NCBI GenBank assembly: GCA_036386415.1
Contig: DASVVT010000018.1
Coordinates: 16,789-80,788 of the forward strand
Reading direction: 5' to 3'
Length of the DNA: 64,000 nt
Origin: DASVVT01 sp036386415
Lineage (GTDB): Bacteria; Acidobacteriota; Blastocatellia; Pyrinomonadales; Pyrinomonadaceae
Position numbers and translations under genes: made by a program. This document shows, piece by piece, positions 9,138 to 18,520 of the stretch (the first letter of the stretch is position 1; each line of letters begins with the position of its first letter). The notes under the pieces were generated by a model. The model saw nothing but the letters and a program-made list of their open reading frames with translations, was not told the origin of the DNA and did not search any database.

Positions 9138-9632
9138 TTATATGCGCTGAAATCGGGCGAGGGTGTCAGCCCAAACCAGTTTCACATCTTTTTCGCCAGC
9201 CAATTCCTTTAGGAGTTCCGGTAGATAGCGCTCGCCGGGTCGAAGAGGCTCAAAGACAGCTTGCTGGGGCATGTACTCATTACGATGACAGAAGCGTAAC
9301 CCGTGAGAGGTTGCGAAACGCTTTAGTTGCGCATCAGACAAAGTGGTATGAAAACGGATGCCGATCTCCCCGGTCGGGTATTGCTCAGAGCCATTCTCAT
9401 CAAGCAAAACCGGTTGGATGATCCCTTTCTTTCCCAGCGCCTCATGGGCGTGTTGCCATGCCGCTTTAGGATTAGAGAAATCCCGATTAACACGGAGCAC
9501 AAACATCCCGCCGCTTCCACCTACTTCCTCAACCTCACCGAGAGGCGCAAGCCGCTGCGATAGGGCATCCTTATCGAGCCCTTTACCACGAATAACAAAA
9601 AGATTCTTACCGGGTTTCTGCACCGCGTACAT
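9138..9632 (-). CDS. Stand-alone prodomain-like protein, possible subtilisin inhibitor/chaperone
   Basis: This 164-residue protein has no signal peptide. Its second half (about residues 88-164) aligns by eye with the prodomain of the convergent S8 peptidase (7264-8976). Both have an IRF strand start, T, a helix, a central N-[EF], VF/VY strands, a helix with EL/EV, and end FQR/FRR. The first half may be a second copy of the same beta-alpha-beta fold (VIRGKGL, FVLRVN, GIIQPVL). Subtilisin prodomains fold the protease and inhibit it. A separate prodomain-like protein beside a signal-less subtilisin suggests a dedicated inhibitor or folding partner; this is inference. ATG 9632 is preferred over GTG 9638 because AAGAGA is correctly spaced for it. 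Confidence 0.6.
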   Translation of the reverse strand: MYAVQKPGKNLFVIRGKGLDKDALSQRLAPLGEVEEVGGSGGMFVLRVNRDFSNPKAAWQHAHEALGKKGIIQPVLLDENGSEQYPTGEIGIRFHTTLSDAQLKRFATSHGLRFCHRNEYMPQQAVFEPLRPGERYLPELLKELAGEKDVKLVWADTLARFQRI

Positions 9633-9758
9633 ATCCACTTTCTCTTGGAAGATGACAATAAGCTTAGCACACCCCGGTAAGGCTAGCGAATTCCATCAAC
9701 GCTTTCATACTTCTTCGCGTGACGCGGCGAGAGCGACGCTCATGGCAATAGCAATCTA

Positions 9759-11693
9759 TTAAAGATTCTTGATTGCCACCGGCTCGACCGGGTCGGCCAG
9801 CTCGAAGCCGAAGATTTTCGAGTAGAAGTAGTGCTCGGCATCTATCGCGCGCTTGATGTTCTCGGCGCGACGAAAGCCGTGCTGTTCGCCTTCGAAGGGG
9901 ACGTAGGCGACCGGCAGCCCCTTCCGGCGCACGGCTTCAAACATCAGCACAGCCTGGTTGGGCGGCACGACCTTATCCTCAAGCCCCTGGAAGAGGATCA
10001 TCGGACACGATAGTCGATCCGTGAAATGAATCGGCGAGCGCTCGCGGTAGAGGTCGCGCATCTCCGGGTAAGGGCCGATCAGGCTGTCCAGGTAGCGCGA
10101 CTCGAACTTGTGCGTATCTTCGATCAGCGCTTCCAGGTCGCTCACACCGTAATAGCTCGCGCCAGCTTTGAAGACATCGCGGAAGACGAGCGCGGCCAGC
10201 GTCGTGTAGCCGCCTGCGCTGCCGCCGCGAATGACGAGCCGGTTGCCATCGACGAGCCCGCGCTCGACCAGGAAGCGTGCGCCGTTCACACAATCGTCAA
10301 TATCGACGATTCCCCAACGGCCATTGAGCCGCTGACGATAGGCGCGGCCATAGCCTGTGCTTCCCCCATAGTTCACGTCTAACACCCCGATGCCGTGGCT
10401 GGCCCAGTACTGTATGATCAGTTTCATAGAGGTGGTCGTGGCCGAGGTCGGCCCGCCGTGGCTGATGACCAGAAGCGGTGGCCGCTCTCCCTCCGGTGCA
10501 GCATAATCGCTGTTCTTCGGCGCATAGAAGAAGGCATGCGCCGTCTGCCCATCTTCGGTTGGAAACTCTATCGCTTCAGGGATCGACAGATATCCGGCGT
10601 CCGTTTCTATATTGCTCGAGCGGCGCAAGACGACGCGTTTGCCCGTGGCAAGGTCAAGCAGCACGACGGAGGTCGGCTCGGTCGGCGACCCGGCGCAGAA
10701 GACTGCGCGACCCGGCGCGGCGCGCAAAGAAAAGATTTCCGTGTAGCTGGTCTCAATCGCCTCAAGTCGGCGTGTCCGTGTGTCCAGCCTCGCTAGCCGC
10801 CAGTTCCCCTTCTCGTTATACGTGCAGATGATGCGCGTCGCAGATTCAAACGCATAGGTGGACATCCCGAAGACCCACAGAGGCATGCCAAACTCGACCG
10901 GCATCTCCGTGAGAGGCTCTATCCGTTCATCATCCGTCAGGCGGTACAGATTCCACCAGCCTGTGCGATCCGAAACAAAATGGAGTTGGCCTGCGGGCGA
11001 CCATTCCGGCTGGAAGATGGATTCGTCCTCGCCTCCCGCGACGCGGCGCTCGTCTTTGAGCGAGCCGTCCTCATTCAAGTCTGCGACCCACAACTCTGTG
11101 GCGTCCCAGGGCATGTTTGGATGTTTCCAGGTGAGCCAGGCCAGTTGATTCCCATCCGGGCTCAGGCGCGGGCTGGAATAGAAATCATTGCCGGAGACGA
11201 TGACATGTCCTTCCCCGCCGCTCTCAAGATCGAGGCTCACCAGCGTGTTGACGGCCTCTCGCCCGCTCTCGCGGTGATCCTCGCGCACGCAGATAATGCG
11301 ACGCCGTCGACGATCAACCAGCGCGTCTGCGTAGCGCAACTCGGCGGCAGGTGTGAGCGGCACTGGCTCTTCGTCCGGCGCTGTCCGATACAGGCGCTGG
11401 TCTGCGAAGTTGGAAAAGTAGACTACCCCGTCGGCCACGGTGTATGCGCCGCCGCCATACTCGTGTACGCGTGTACGGGCATTAAATGGAGGCGGTGTCG
11501 CGTCTACAGTTCGCCCGTCAGGAGTGCGCCGCACGATGACGCTGCGTCCCTCTTCCGCCGGACGGCCCTCGATCCAGTAAATATCATCACCATCGAGCGC
11601 CACCTCGCCCAGCGCGATAGTCCCGGAGACGATCAAATCCGAAGTGATGGGCGACTTCCATGAGCCATACGGCGCCACTTTCATCTCAGCCAT
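9759..11693 (-). CDS. S9 family (prolyl oligopeptidase-type) acylaminoacyl/dipeptidyl peptidase
   Basis: This 644-residue serine peptidase cleaves short peptides. The N-terminal half is a beta-propeller with WD40-like PD40 strands (DGNQLAWLTW, WSPAGQLHFVSD). The C-terminal alpha/beta hydrolase carries the oxyanion motif SHGGPTS, the nucleophile in RGGSAGGY (about residue 493), the Asp in GLEDKVVPP and the His in EQHGFR. No signal peptide is present, so it is probably cytoplasmic. The small gene at 11759 lies 65 bases upstream on the same strand and could be cotranscribed. Confidence 0.93.
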   Translation of the reverse strand: MAEMKVAPYGSWKSPITSDLIVSGTIALGEVALDGDDIYWIEGRPAEEGRSVIVRRTPDGRTVDATPPPFNARTRVHEYGGGAYTVADGVVYFSNFADQRLYRTAPDEEPVPLTPAAELRYADALVDRRRRRIICVREDHRESGREAVNTLVSLDLESGGEGHVIVSGNDFYSSPRLSPDGNQLAWLTWKHPNMPWDATELWVADLNEDGSLKDERRVAGGEDESIFQPEWSPAGQLHFVSDRTGWWNLYRLTDDERIEPLTEMPVEFGMPLWVFGMSTYAFESATRIICTYNEKGNWRLARLDTRTRRLEAIETSYTEIFSLRAAPGRAVFCAGSPTEPTSVVLLDLATGKRVVLRRSSNIETDAGYLSIPEAIEFPTEDGQTAHAFFYAPKNSDYAAPEGERPPLLVISHGGPTSATTTSMKLIIQYWASHGIGVLDVNYGGSTGYGRAYRQRLNGRWGIVDIDDCVNGARFLVERGLVDGNRLVIRGGSAGGYTTLAALVFRDVFKAGASYYGVSDLEALIEDTHKFESRYLDSLIGPYPEMRDLYRERSPIHFTDRLSCPMILFQGLEDKVVPPNQAVLMFEAVRRKGLPVAYVPFEGEQHGFRRAENIKRAIDAEHYFYSKIFGFELADPVEPVAIKNL

Positions 11694-11758
11694 TCAATAT
11701 CTCCAATCGTCCATCGTTAAAGAAAAGCCCGGGCGTCGATTTACGATTCACGTTCTTA

Positions 11759-11983
11759 TTAAACGTTCAAGCGCGGAGTCTGCGCGGCGTGGCTTTCCGG
11801 CTCGATCTGTTTCTCTCCGGTTTCCAGTTGGATCACCATACGCGCATACTGCGCCGCCTGCCTGGCCGCCGTTCGAGCCCATCCGATGTCCCCTCGCTCG
11901 ACCGCTTCAAGCGCTGCATCGCCAAAGGAGCGTGCCATCTCACGATGCTCATCTATCTGTCTTTGCAAATCCTCATCCATCAT
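11759..11983 (-). CDS. Small conserved-looking hypothetical protein
   Basis: A 74-residue, mostly helical and acidic protein (MMDEDLQRQIDEHREMARSF) with Ala-rich helices; it contains no motif I recognise. The double ATG (11983/11980) follows a GGAAG about 10 bases upstream. It sits just upstream of the S9 peptidase gene in the same direction. Composition is like that of real genes here, but the call rests only on the frame, start context and position. Confidence 0.55.
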   Translation of the reverse strand: MMDEDLQRQIDEHREMARSFGDAALEAVERGDIGWARTAARQAAQYARMVIQLETGEKQIEPESHAAQTPRLNV

Positions 11984-12074
11984 GACTAAGTACTTCCAGA
12001 CCTTCCATTGAATTATTACTGACCGTCACCAGTTTAAATCCTGACCGGCTTATTCAATCTCTATCGGCTCACGA

Positions 12075-12989
12075 TTATACGGCTACTGCCGCCCGACTGT
12101 TTTCTGAAGTTTCAACAAAAGAGCGCAGCACGCCGAGGTTGCGCGCGTCGTCGCCCAGTTCATCCTGTGGCGTTTCAAGCAGGAACGCGGCGTGCCGTAG
12201 CTGCGGGTGACGCGCCAGGCGTCGGAGCGCATCACTGCCTATGTGGCCGAGGCCGATGTGCCAGTGGCGGTCGACGCGCGAATTGTAGTCTGCCTTCGAG
12301 TCGTTGAAATGAACGGCGCGCACGCGTTCCAGGCGGACGTTTCGTTCGATTGATTCGATGGTGGCCGCGAGCCCGTCCCTTTCGCGTATGTCGTATCCGG
12401 CGGTGAAAGCATGCGCCGTGTCGAGACAGACGCCGAGGTTCAATTCCGGGCATGCCTCTATGATCTCGCCCAGGTGTTCGAAGCGATGCCCGATGCATTC
12501 GCCCTGCCCGGCTGTGTTCTCCAAAAGGATGCGGAACGAACTGAAGTCCAGACCATCGCACGCGGCCTTCAGGCTCTCGGCGCAGGTTCTGATGCCGTCC
12601 GTCTCACATGCGCCTTTGGCGCTGCCCGGATGCACGACCAGATAATCCGCCCCGAGGATAAGCCCGCGCAAGACCTCTTCACGAAACGAGGCGCGCGATT
12701 TTTCAAGTATCGTGGGGTCGGCAGCGGCGAGGTTGACCAGATAGTTGCAGTGAATGACGATGGGCGCGAGTCCTGTCTCAGCACGAACGGCGCGAAAGCG
12801 TTCGACCTCTTCATCCTTCAAAGGACGCGCACGCCACCCGCGCGGGTTACGCGAAAACATCTGCACGGTATCGCAGCCCAATGAGTGCGCTTTCAAGAGC
12901 GCATTCTGCAAGCCACCCGCGATGGGCGCGTGAAAACCTATGCGCGGTGCGCCGTTCTTTTCGTGTGATTTGATCTCGCCCGCGCTCAT
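12075..12989 (-). CDS. nfo: Endonuclease IV (AP endonuclease)
   Basis: Base-excision-repair enzyme that cuts DNA 5' of abasic sites, using three metal ions. The family motifs are in order: IGFHAPIAGG, VVHPGSAKG, LLENTAGQG, VCLDTAHAFTAGYD, HFNDSKA, then SRVDRHWHIGLGHIG and LETPQDE. The His, Glu and Asp metal ligands are all present. The 304-residue length is slightly above the usual 280-300, with a short N-terminal extension before RIGFH. It starts at ATG 12989. The peptidase gene at 13036 lies upstream on the same strand but is functionally unrelated. Confidence 0.95.
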   Translation of the reverse strand: MSAGEIKSHEKNGAPRIGFHAPIAGGLQNALLKAHSLGCDTVQMFSRNPRGWRARPLKDEEVERFRAVRAETGLAPIVIHCNYLVNLAAADPTILEKSRASFREEVLRGLILGADYLVVHPGSAKGACETDGIRTCAESLKAACDGLDFSSFRILLENTAGQGECIGHRFEHLGEIIEACPELNLGVCLDTAHAFTAGYDIRERDGLAATIESIERNVRLERVRAVHFNDSKADYNSRVDRHWHIGLGHIGSDALRRLARHPQLRHAAFLLETPQDELGDDARNLGVLRSFVETSENSRAAVAV

Positions 12990-13035
12990 CTCTTAAGTAT
13001 CCCTCTGCGGTTTCATTCCTGTCTTAAGCCGCCGA

Positions 13036-14298
13036 TCAATGCTTCTCAACCTCTTCCATCACACGCAGGATGTTGCCGCCCAGAATCTTCGTCACATCTG
13101 ATTCGGTATAGCCGCGCCGCAGGAGCTCTTTTGTTAAGTTCGGAAAATCGGCGATGGTCGCGAGGTCTGTCGGGACGGCCTGGACGCCGTCGAAGTCGGA
13201 ACCGATGCCGACGTGGTCTATGCCGACGAGTTTGACTATATGGTCTATGTGATCGACGAGGCGCGAGACGGTGACGGGAGGCAGGCGCTTCTGGTACTCC
13301 TGTGTGCGCACGCGGTCGCGCGCCATCTTCTTGCGCGCCACGCTTCCCTTCTCCGCGTCCGACGCTCTTTGCACGAGCCCACTGATCTCCGCATCGACGC
13401 GCTTCTTCTTCTCGCTCCAGCCGGGCTCTAAAAATTCGGGATAGAAGAGGACGCAGCAGACGCCCCCCTTTTCAGCCAAAGCTTTCAGCATCTCGTCGTC
13501 CAGGTTGCGCGCGACCCTGGCAATCGCGCGGCAGCCCGAGTGCGTGGCGATCACAGGTTTCGTCGAAGTGTTGACGATGTCCCAGAAGGTCTGGTCGGAA
13601 ACGTGCGAGACATCCACCATCATGCCGAGACGATTCATCTCGCGTATGACGCGCTTGCCGAAATCGTTGAGGCCACGGCTGCGGCCCACTTCATCTCCGC
13701 TCGACCCGGCCCAGGAGGTGCTCACGCTCCACGCTGGCGACATGTAGCGCACGCCCATCTTGTAATAGCGCTCGACCATCTCCAGTCGCTCGTCAATCGC
13801 GTAGCCGCCTTCGAGTCCCATCAGGGCGGCCAGCCGCCCCGCGCCTGCGATGCGGCGAATGTCTGCGGCGGTCGAGGCAAGCTCCCACGTCTCGGGATGC
13901 TTCTCAGCGAGCCTGCGCACGGCGTTGATCTGTTCGTCGGCGCGCTTGATCGCGCCCGCTCCGCCGCCTCCGTAAAGCTGCGGCTCAACCCAGATCGAGA
14001 AGAACTGCGCGTCGAGCCCGCCCTCCTTCATACGCACGGCGTCCAGGTGCCCATCGGCGAGTCGCTGGTTCAGATCGAGACCCTCATCAACCATGCGCTG
14101 CGTCGTATCGGCGTGCATGTCTATGGAGATTGCGCGACGGTGAATGCTGAGCGCGTCACTCGCTTCAAGGGGCGCGCTCTTCTGGCCTGTTTGATCTTCG
14201 GTGTTGTTCCACATGTGACAATTATTGAGCAGCAGAGAGGCGGCGAGCGTGGCGGCCAAAAATAGAGCCGGGCCGGTCTGGCCCTTGCGATGCGTCAT
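13036..14298 (-). CDS. Membrane dipeptidase (peptidase M19), probable exported protein
   Basis: A renal-dipeptidase-family zinc enzyme that hydrolyses dipeptides, including D-residue-containing ones. It has the HxD metal motif (DMHADTT), LMGLEGG, the DVSHVSD and THSGCRAIARVARN histidines and IGSDFDG near the C-terminus. The first 26 residues are hydrophobic and end LLLNNC, which resembles a lipobox but with Asn at -1, so lipoprotein status is uncertain. Length 420 is normal. It starts at ATG 14298. It fits the cluster of exported peptidases found across the window. Confidence 0.93.
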   Translation of the reverse strand: MTHRKGQTGPALFLAATLAASLLLNNCHMWNNTEDQTGQKSAPLEASDALSIHRRAISIDMHADTTQRMVDEGLDLNQRLADGHLDAVRMKEGGLDAQFFSIWVEPQLYGGGGAGAIKRADEQINAVRRLAEKHPETWELASTAADIRRIAGAGRLAALMGLEGGYAIDERLEMVERYYKMGVRYMSPAWSVSTSWAGSSGDEVGRSRGLNDFGKRVIREMNRLGMMVDVSHVSDQTFWDIVNTSTKPVIATHSGCRAIARVARNLDDEMLKALAEKGGVCCVLFYPEFLEPGWSEKKKRVDAEISGLVQRASDAEKGSVARKKMARDRVRTQEYQKRLPPVTVSRLVDHIDHIVKLVGIDHVGIGSDFDGVQAVPTDLATIADFPNLTKELLRRGYTESDVTKILGGNILRVMEEVEKH

Positions 14299-14570
14299 CT
14301 AAAGAATAGAATCGTAAGATGATAAACTGATGTCCGTGATTAAAAGCAATCGCGATGGTACGCGAGCGAGGGTCAAAGAATCAAGTGAGCCTTGCCAAGC
14401 GACGCGAGTTTACGGTATTGTGACTTACCTAAGTAGAATTTAAGTCGAGTAGCGAATGCGACAGCCGTGAGCACCCTGTCCGAGGTCATTTCCGTATGTA
14501 GGCTCAGGTTTGACGTAAGCTGTTGCCGCCGGGTCCCTCTCATCAATATTCCCCAAAGGAGCAAAGAGCC

Positions 14571-15668
14571 ATGTTCTCTAAAGACGGCAAAGTGAAGGAT
14601 ATCAAGACTCCTCGCATCGTTGCGGAAGTGTGGCGCAACGGGGAGTTCATCCCCTGGGATCAGGCGCGCGTGCACGTCATGTCGCATGTGCTCCATTACG
14701 GCTCAAGCGTCTTCGAGGGCATACGGTGTTACGCGACGCGGCGCGGCCCGGCGATCTTTCGTCTCAAGGAGCACATGCGGCGTCTCTTGAACTCGGCCAA
14801 GATTTACCGCATGGATCACCAGTGGCAGCTCGATCAATTAATGGAGGCGGCCATAGAGCTTGTCAGTCGCGGCGGACTCGAACAGTGCTACCTTCGCCCG
14901 ATCATCTTTCGCAGCCTGGATGAAGAGCATCCGGCCTTCGGCGTCAATCCGTTTCCGAACCCGCTCGATTGCTACATCGGCGCGTGGGATTGGGGGAAAT
15001 ACCTGGGCGATGAAGCGATTGAACAGGGCGTCGATGTCTGCGTCTCGACCTGGAATCGACTGACGCCAAACTCTATGCCCGCGATGGCTAAGAGCGGGGC
15101 TAATTACATGAATTCGCAGCTCATCAAGATGGAAGCGCTGCTTAACGGCTTCGCCGAAGGCATCGCGCTCGATGATCGCGGCTTCGTCTCCGAAGGGTCG
15201 GGCGAAAACATCTTTCTCGTACATGACGGCAAAGTCATCACGCCGCCGCTCTCCTCTTCGATCTTGCCCGGCATCACACGCGACAGCGTCATACAGATTT
15301 GCCGCGAGCTTGATATTCCCGTGCAGGAGTCTGGCATCCAACGCGCCGCGCTCTACGTCGCGGACGAGCTATTCTTCACGGGCACAGCCGCCGAGGTGAC
15401 ACCTATTCGCTCGGTTGACCGCATCACGGTCGGCAGCGGCAAACGAGGCGAAATCACCGCGCGCATTCAACAGAGATTTTTTGAGATCACTTCCGGCAAT
15501 CGTCCCGCGCCCGGGCCGTGGCTCACCTTCGTCAACGAGCACAAGCAGGAGGAGAAGGCGCAGACCAATAACAACGGCCACAGGGTCGCACAGGCGGAAG
15601 AGCCAGGCATCTCAACGGAACTGAATCCCGGAGCGGCTGTCGAGTACCGGACGGCAATGACCGAATAG
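14571..15668 (+). CDS. ilvE: Branched-chain amino acid aminotransferase
   Basis: A class IV PLP enzyme that performs the last step of Leu, Ile and Val synthesis. The family segments are visible: VHVMSHVLHYGSSVFEGIRCY, the LRPI strand, the PLP-lysine region (SGANYMNSQLIKMEAL), ALDDRGFVSEGSGENIF, LPGITRDSV and FTGTAAEVTPIRSVD. The frame is open to 14523, but ATG 14571 has AAAGGAG 10 bases upstream and matches the usual N-terminus. The last 50 residues extend past the family's normal end in a polar Gln/Asn/Glu-rich tail of unknown role. A strong hairpin follows at 15711. Confidence 0.95.
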   Translation: MFSKDGKVKDIKTPRIVAEVWRNGEFIPWDQARVHVMSHVLHYGSSVFEGIRCYATRRGPAIFRLKEHMRRLLNSAKIYRMDHQWQLDQLMEAAIELVSRGGLEQCYLRPIIFRSLDEEHPAFGVNPFPNPLDCYIGAWDWGKYLGDEAIEQGVDVCVSTWNRLTPNSMPAMAKSGANYMNSQLIKMEALLNGFAEGIALDDRGFVSEGSGENIFLVHDGKVITPPLSSSILPGITRDSVIQICRELDIPVQESGIQRAALYVADELFFTGTAAEVTPIRSVDRITVGSGKRGEITARIQQRFFEITSGNRPAPGPWLTFVNEHKQEEKAQTNNNGHRVAQAEEPGISTELNPGAAVEYRTAMTE

Positions 15669-15710
15669 CTCAAGCTCTAGGATCGGAAGTAAGTAGATTA
15701 GCCATAGAAG

Positions 15711-15746
15711 AACGCGGAGGAAACGATATTTTGTTTCCTCCGCGTT
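15711..15746. terminator. Bidirectional terminator hairpin
   Basis: AACGCGGAGGAAAC (15711-15724) and its perfect complement (15733-15746) form a 14-bp stem with an 8-base loop. It sits between the ends of ilvE (+) and the FG-GAP subtilisin (-). Downstream T-rich bases (TTTCT) exist on the plus side. Confidence 0.75.
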
Positions 15747-15789
15747 TCTCTGTGGTGAAAATTTCTTCTAAAGCAGAACGTTCTTCTGC

Positions 15790-18174
15790 TTATTGTGGGA
15801 CATAAGCAGAGACCGCAGGCTTGTCGCCGTTCTGTCCCCATTGCGTACCGATGATCGCTCCGTTCGAGCTTTTGCGTATGAACCACTGACCCGTGCCTGG
15901 ACGGAACACGCCGACATCAAACTTACCATCCGCTTCGTAGTCGCCCTGCACGGGCACATCGCCCGTCGTGCCCCACTGGATGACATCATAGGTTCCGTAG
16001 TTGGTGGTGGTCTTGAGGATGTACCAGTTCCCCTCAGTCGGACGCCACACGGCGAGGTCGAGCTTGCTGTCGGCGTCGAAGTAGCCCGGCACGAGTTTGT
16101 CCGTATCGAGTCCCCACTGGATGGCGAGCAGCGTGTTGTTGGAGCTTCTGAGGATGTACCAGATTTTGTCGCTCGGACGGTAGACGCCGAGGTCTGTCTT
16201 ACCGTCGCCGTCGTAATCGCCCGGCACGAGCTTGTCCGTGCTCATACCCCACGGTTGAGCCCTGAGCGAGTTATCCGAACTCTTCAGGATGTACCAGTAT
16301 CCATCCGAAGGGCGGAACACGGCGATGTCCATTTTGCCGTCGCCGTCATAGTCCCCAGGCACGGGCTGGTCGCCGCTCTGACCCCACTGCACGGCGCTGA
16401 AATTCTGCGGCGAGCCCTGCGAGATGTACCAGGTGCCCTCACTCTCGCGGAACACAGCGACGTCCGTCTTGCCGTTGCCATCGTAATCTCCGGGCACGGG
16501 CTTGTCCGCACTCGCGCCGAATTGCTGCTGCACGTTCGAGCTGTTGGTGACGTTGAGGATGTACCATCTGGCGCTGCCCGCGCCATCATCGTTGGGGCGA
16601 AAGATGGTCAGATCGGTCTTGCCATCGCCATCATTATCCAGTGGCCTGACGGCGTATCTCAACGCCTGATCGACAGCCGAGCGGATATCCAGGCGTCCAA
16701 AGCCGAAAAGATTGTTCGGAAAATTTCCGGCGATGCTGCTGCACGAAGCTGACGAAAGATGGACGGCAGCATTGTTAAGGATGATCTCCGTCTGGTCTAT
16801 CTTATGTTTGAGCGCAGGCTGCGCAGACCACAGCAGCGCCACCGCGCCGGCGACGTGCGGCGTCGCCATCGAAGTGCCGCTCAGGCTGGCGTAAGAAGTG
16901 ACGGTGGTGTTTGAGCTTGAGCGTGTGCTGGTTCCAGGCGCGGCGATGTCTGGCTTGATGCGATTGCTGCCGTCGATAGTGACGGGGCCACGGCTGCTGA
17001 ATGACGCTAGAGAATCCGTGCCGGTGTTGAGAGCGCCGATGGTATATACGGCGTCGTAAATCCCCGGAGGATCGGAAACGGTCGAGCAGGCCGAGCCGGA
17101 GTTGCCAGCCGCCGCCACCATCATGATGCCTGCGGCGCGTTGCGCCTCGACCCCAGCCTGGAGGGTGGATGCCGAGCAGCCTTCCGACGGCGGGCAGCCC
17201 CAGGAGTTGGTCGTCACGTCAGGAGCTTTCGTGGGGTCGCCCTGCGCGGGCGTGCCGCCGACCGGATACGGAGCGAGGAAGAACTCGAAGCACTCCGTAT
17301 AAGTGGCGGGCGTGCCATTGCCCTGATTCATGTTGCGGCAGCCGATCCAGCGCGCGCCGGGAGCGACGCCGATCTGGTTGGCAATGCCGTCGTCGCCGGT
17401 TGCCGTACCTATCGTGTGCGTGCCGTGACCGTTATCGTCGCAGGGCGCGACGGCGTTCGCACCACAGGAGCCGCCGCCGGAATGTATGCTGTCGTGCCAG
17501 TTGTAATTATGATTGGCCGTCGAGCCGTCCCACCCGCGATACTTGTTTTTCAGCGCGAGGTGATCCCAGCGATAGCCTGTGTCTGCGCCGCCGATGACGA
17601 TGCCCTGCCCCGTGAAGCCTTGCGACCAGACCTGCGGCGCGCCTATGTAACTGACGCCCGGCTCAACTGCTGTCGGACTCTCAGGACTGTTGGGCTTCGT
17701 TGTCGCATCATTCTCAAAGGTCGGCTGCGGAAGGAGATTGTGAATGACCGGGTTGCCTTCGATGCGTCCGATGTCCGGGCGCGAAGCGAGTTCGAGCGCC
17801 ACGCTTTGATCGGCCTTCACCATCAGCATGTTGACGATATAAAAGGAGCGGTATTCGATGTTGCGCTCCTCCAGCCACTTGATGAGAGGCGCTTGCGTCT
17901 GCTGCGCTTTATTCCACAACGTATCACGCACGAAGCGTCCCTTCTCCTGCTTTGTCCTGAGGCGCGATGCGCCGCTCAAATCGGCCTGGTCTCCCAGGAC
18001 GACGAGGAACTCAGCCTCCTGGCCGGCGGCTGTGTGCTCAAGCACCCAGGGGGCGATCTTATTCATCGCCAGGTTCTGATCCTGTGACACGGTGTAGCCA
18101 GTGGTATTCGAGAGCACCAGCATGGCTATCGCCAAAACCATCACAATGCAAGCCGAGCGGAAGACTGTTTTCAT
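15790..18174 (-). CDS. Secreted S8 subtilisin-like peptidase with C-terminal FG-GAP/VCBS repeats
   Basis: The 794-residue precursor starts with a signal peptide (VMVLAIAMLVL). An inhibitor_I9-type propeptide (about 40-145) follows, then the S8 domain: Asp in GGADTGYRWDH, His in NGHGTHTIGT and Ser in SGTSMATPHVAGA. From about residue 520, six tandem repeats of roughly 45 residues (VPGDYDGDGKTD, VFRPS, WYILRSS, QWG) form an FG-GAP/VCBS-like Ca-binding propeller, probably for surface or substrate attachment. The Asp-rich turns (DxDGDGKxD) are typical Ca sites. The same repeat appears once at the end of the 1546-residue protein at 19410. Confidence 0.95.
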   Translation of the reverse strand: MKTVFRSACIVMVLAIAMLVLSNTTGYTVSQDQNLAMNKIAPWVLEHTAAGQEAEFLVVLGDQADLSGASRLRTKQEKGRFVRDTLWNKAQQTQAPLIKWLEERNIEYRSFYIVNMLMVKADQSVALELASRPDIGRIEGNPVIHNLLPQPTFENDATTKPNSPESPTAVEPGVSYIGAPQVWSQGFTGQGIVIGGADTGYRWDHLALKNKYRGWDGSTANHNYNWHDSIHSGGGSCGANAVAPCDDNGHGTHTIGTATGDDGIANQIGVAPGARWIGCRNMNQGNGTPATYTECFEFFLAPYPVGGTPAQGDPTKAPDVTTNSWGCPPSEGCSASTLQAGVEAQRAAGIMMVAAAGNSGSACSTVSDPPGIYDAVYTIGALNTGTDSLASFSSRGPVTIDGSNRIKPDIAAPGTSTRSSSNTTVTSYASLSGTSMATPHVAGAVALLWSAQPALKHKIDQTEIILNNAAVHLSSASCSSIAGNFPNNLFGFGRLDIRSAVDQALRYAVRPLDNDGDGKTDLTIFRPNDDGAGSARWYILNVTNSSNVQQQFGASADKPVPGDYDGNGKTDVAVFRESEGTWYISQGSPQNFSAVQWGQSGDQPVPGDYDGDGKMDIAVFRPSDGYWYILKSSDNSLRAQPWGMSTDKLVPGDYDGDGKTDLGVYRPSDKIWYILRSSNNTLLAIQWGLDTDKLVPGYFDADSKLDLAVWRPTEGNWYILKTTTNYGTYDVIQWGTTGDVPVQGDYEADGKFDVGVFRPGTGQWFIRKSSNGAIIGTQWGQNGDKPAVSAYVPQ

Positions 18175-18354
18175 GTGCAGATGTTCCTCTTAGGATTCAG
18201 GGTAAGCTTCGGACTACTTAACACGCGCGAACTTCAGACGAGAAATGTCGGGTGGAAGAACAGGACGCAAGTCCATGAGCCCCTGTTGGGCCAGTTTAGG
18301 ACAGTGCGTAACAATATGATTCTTTGGGGGAAGAGTCAACTTAAGAAGCGGCTC

Positions 18355-18496
18355 AGTAGTGACCCGAGTTTCAACTCTCTGTGCCATCTCCGTGTTCTCT
18401 GTGTCTCTGTGGTGAGTCTCTGTAGGAGTTCATTCACCACAGAGACACAGAGGACGCAGAGGATGCACAGAGCACTTATCATATGAGGACACTACC
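18355..18496. repeat. Family A palindromic element, copy A1 (complete)
   Basis: The ends are AGTAGTGACC (18355-18364) and GGACACTACC (18487-18496), near-perfect inverted terminal repeats. Inside, TCTGTGTCTCTGTGGTGA faces TTCACCACAGAGACACAGAG, each arm being imperfect tandem copies of ACACAGAGG. It lies upstream of the FG-GAP subtilisin gene and downstream of the gene at 18521. Confidence 0.85.
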
Positions 18497-18520
18497 GGCG
18501 GCTCTATGCTCTTTTCACCA

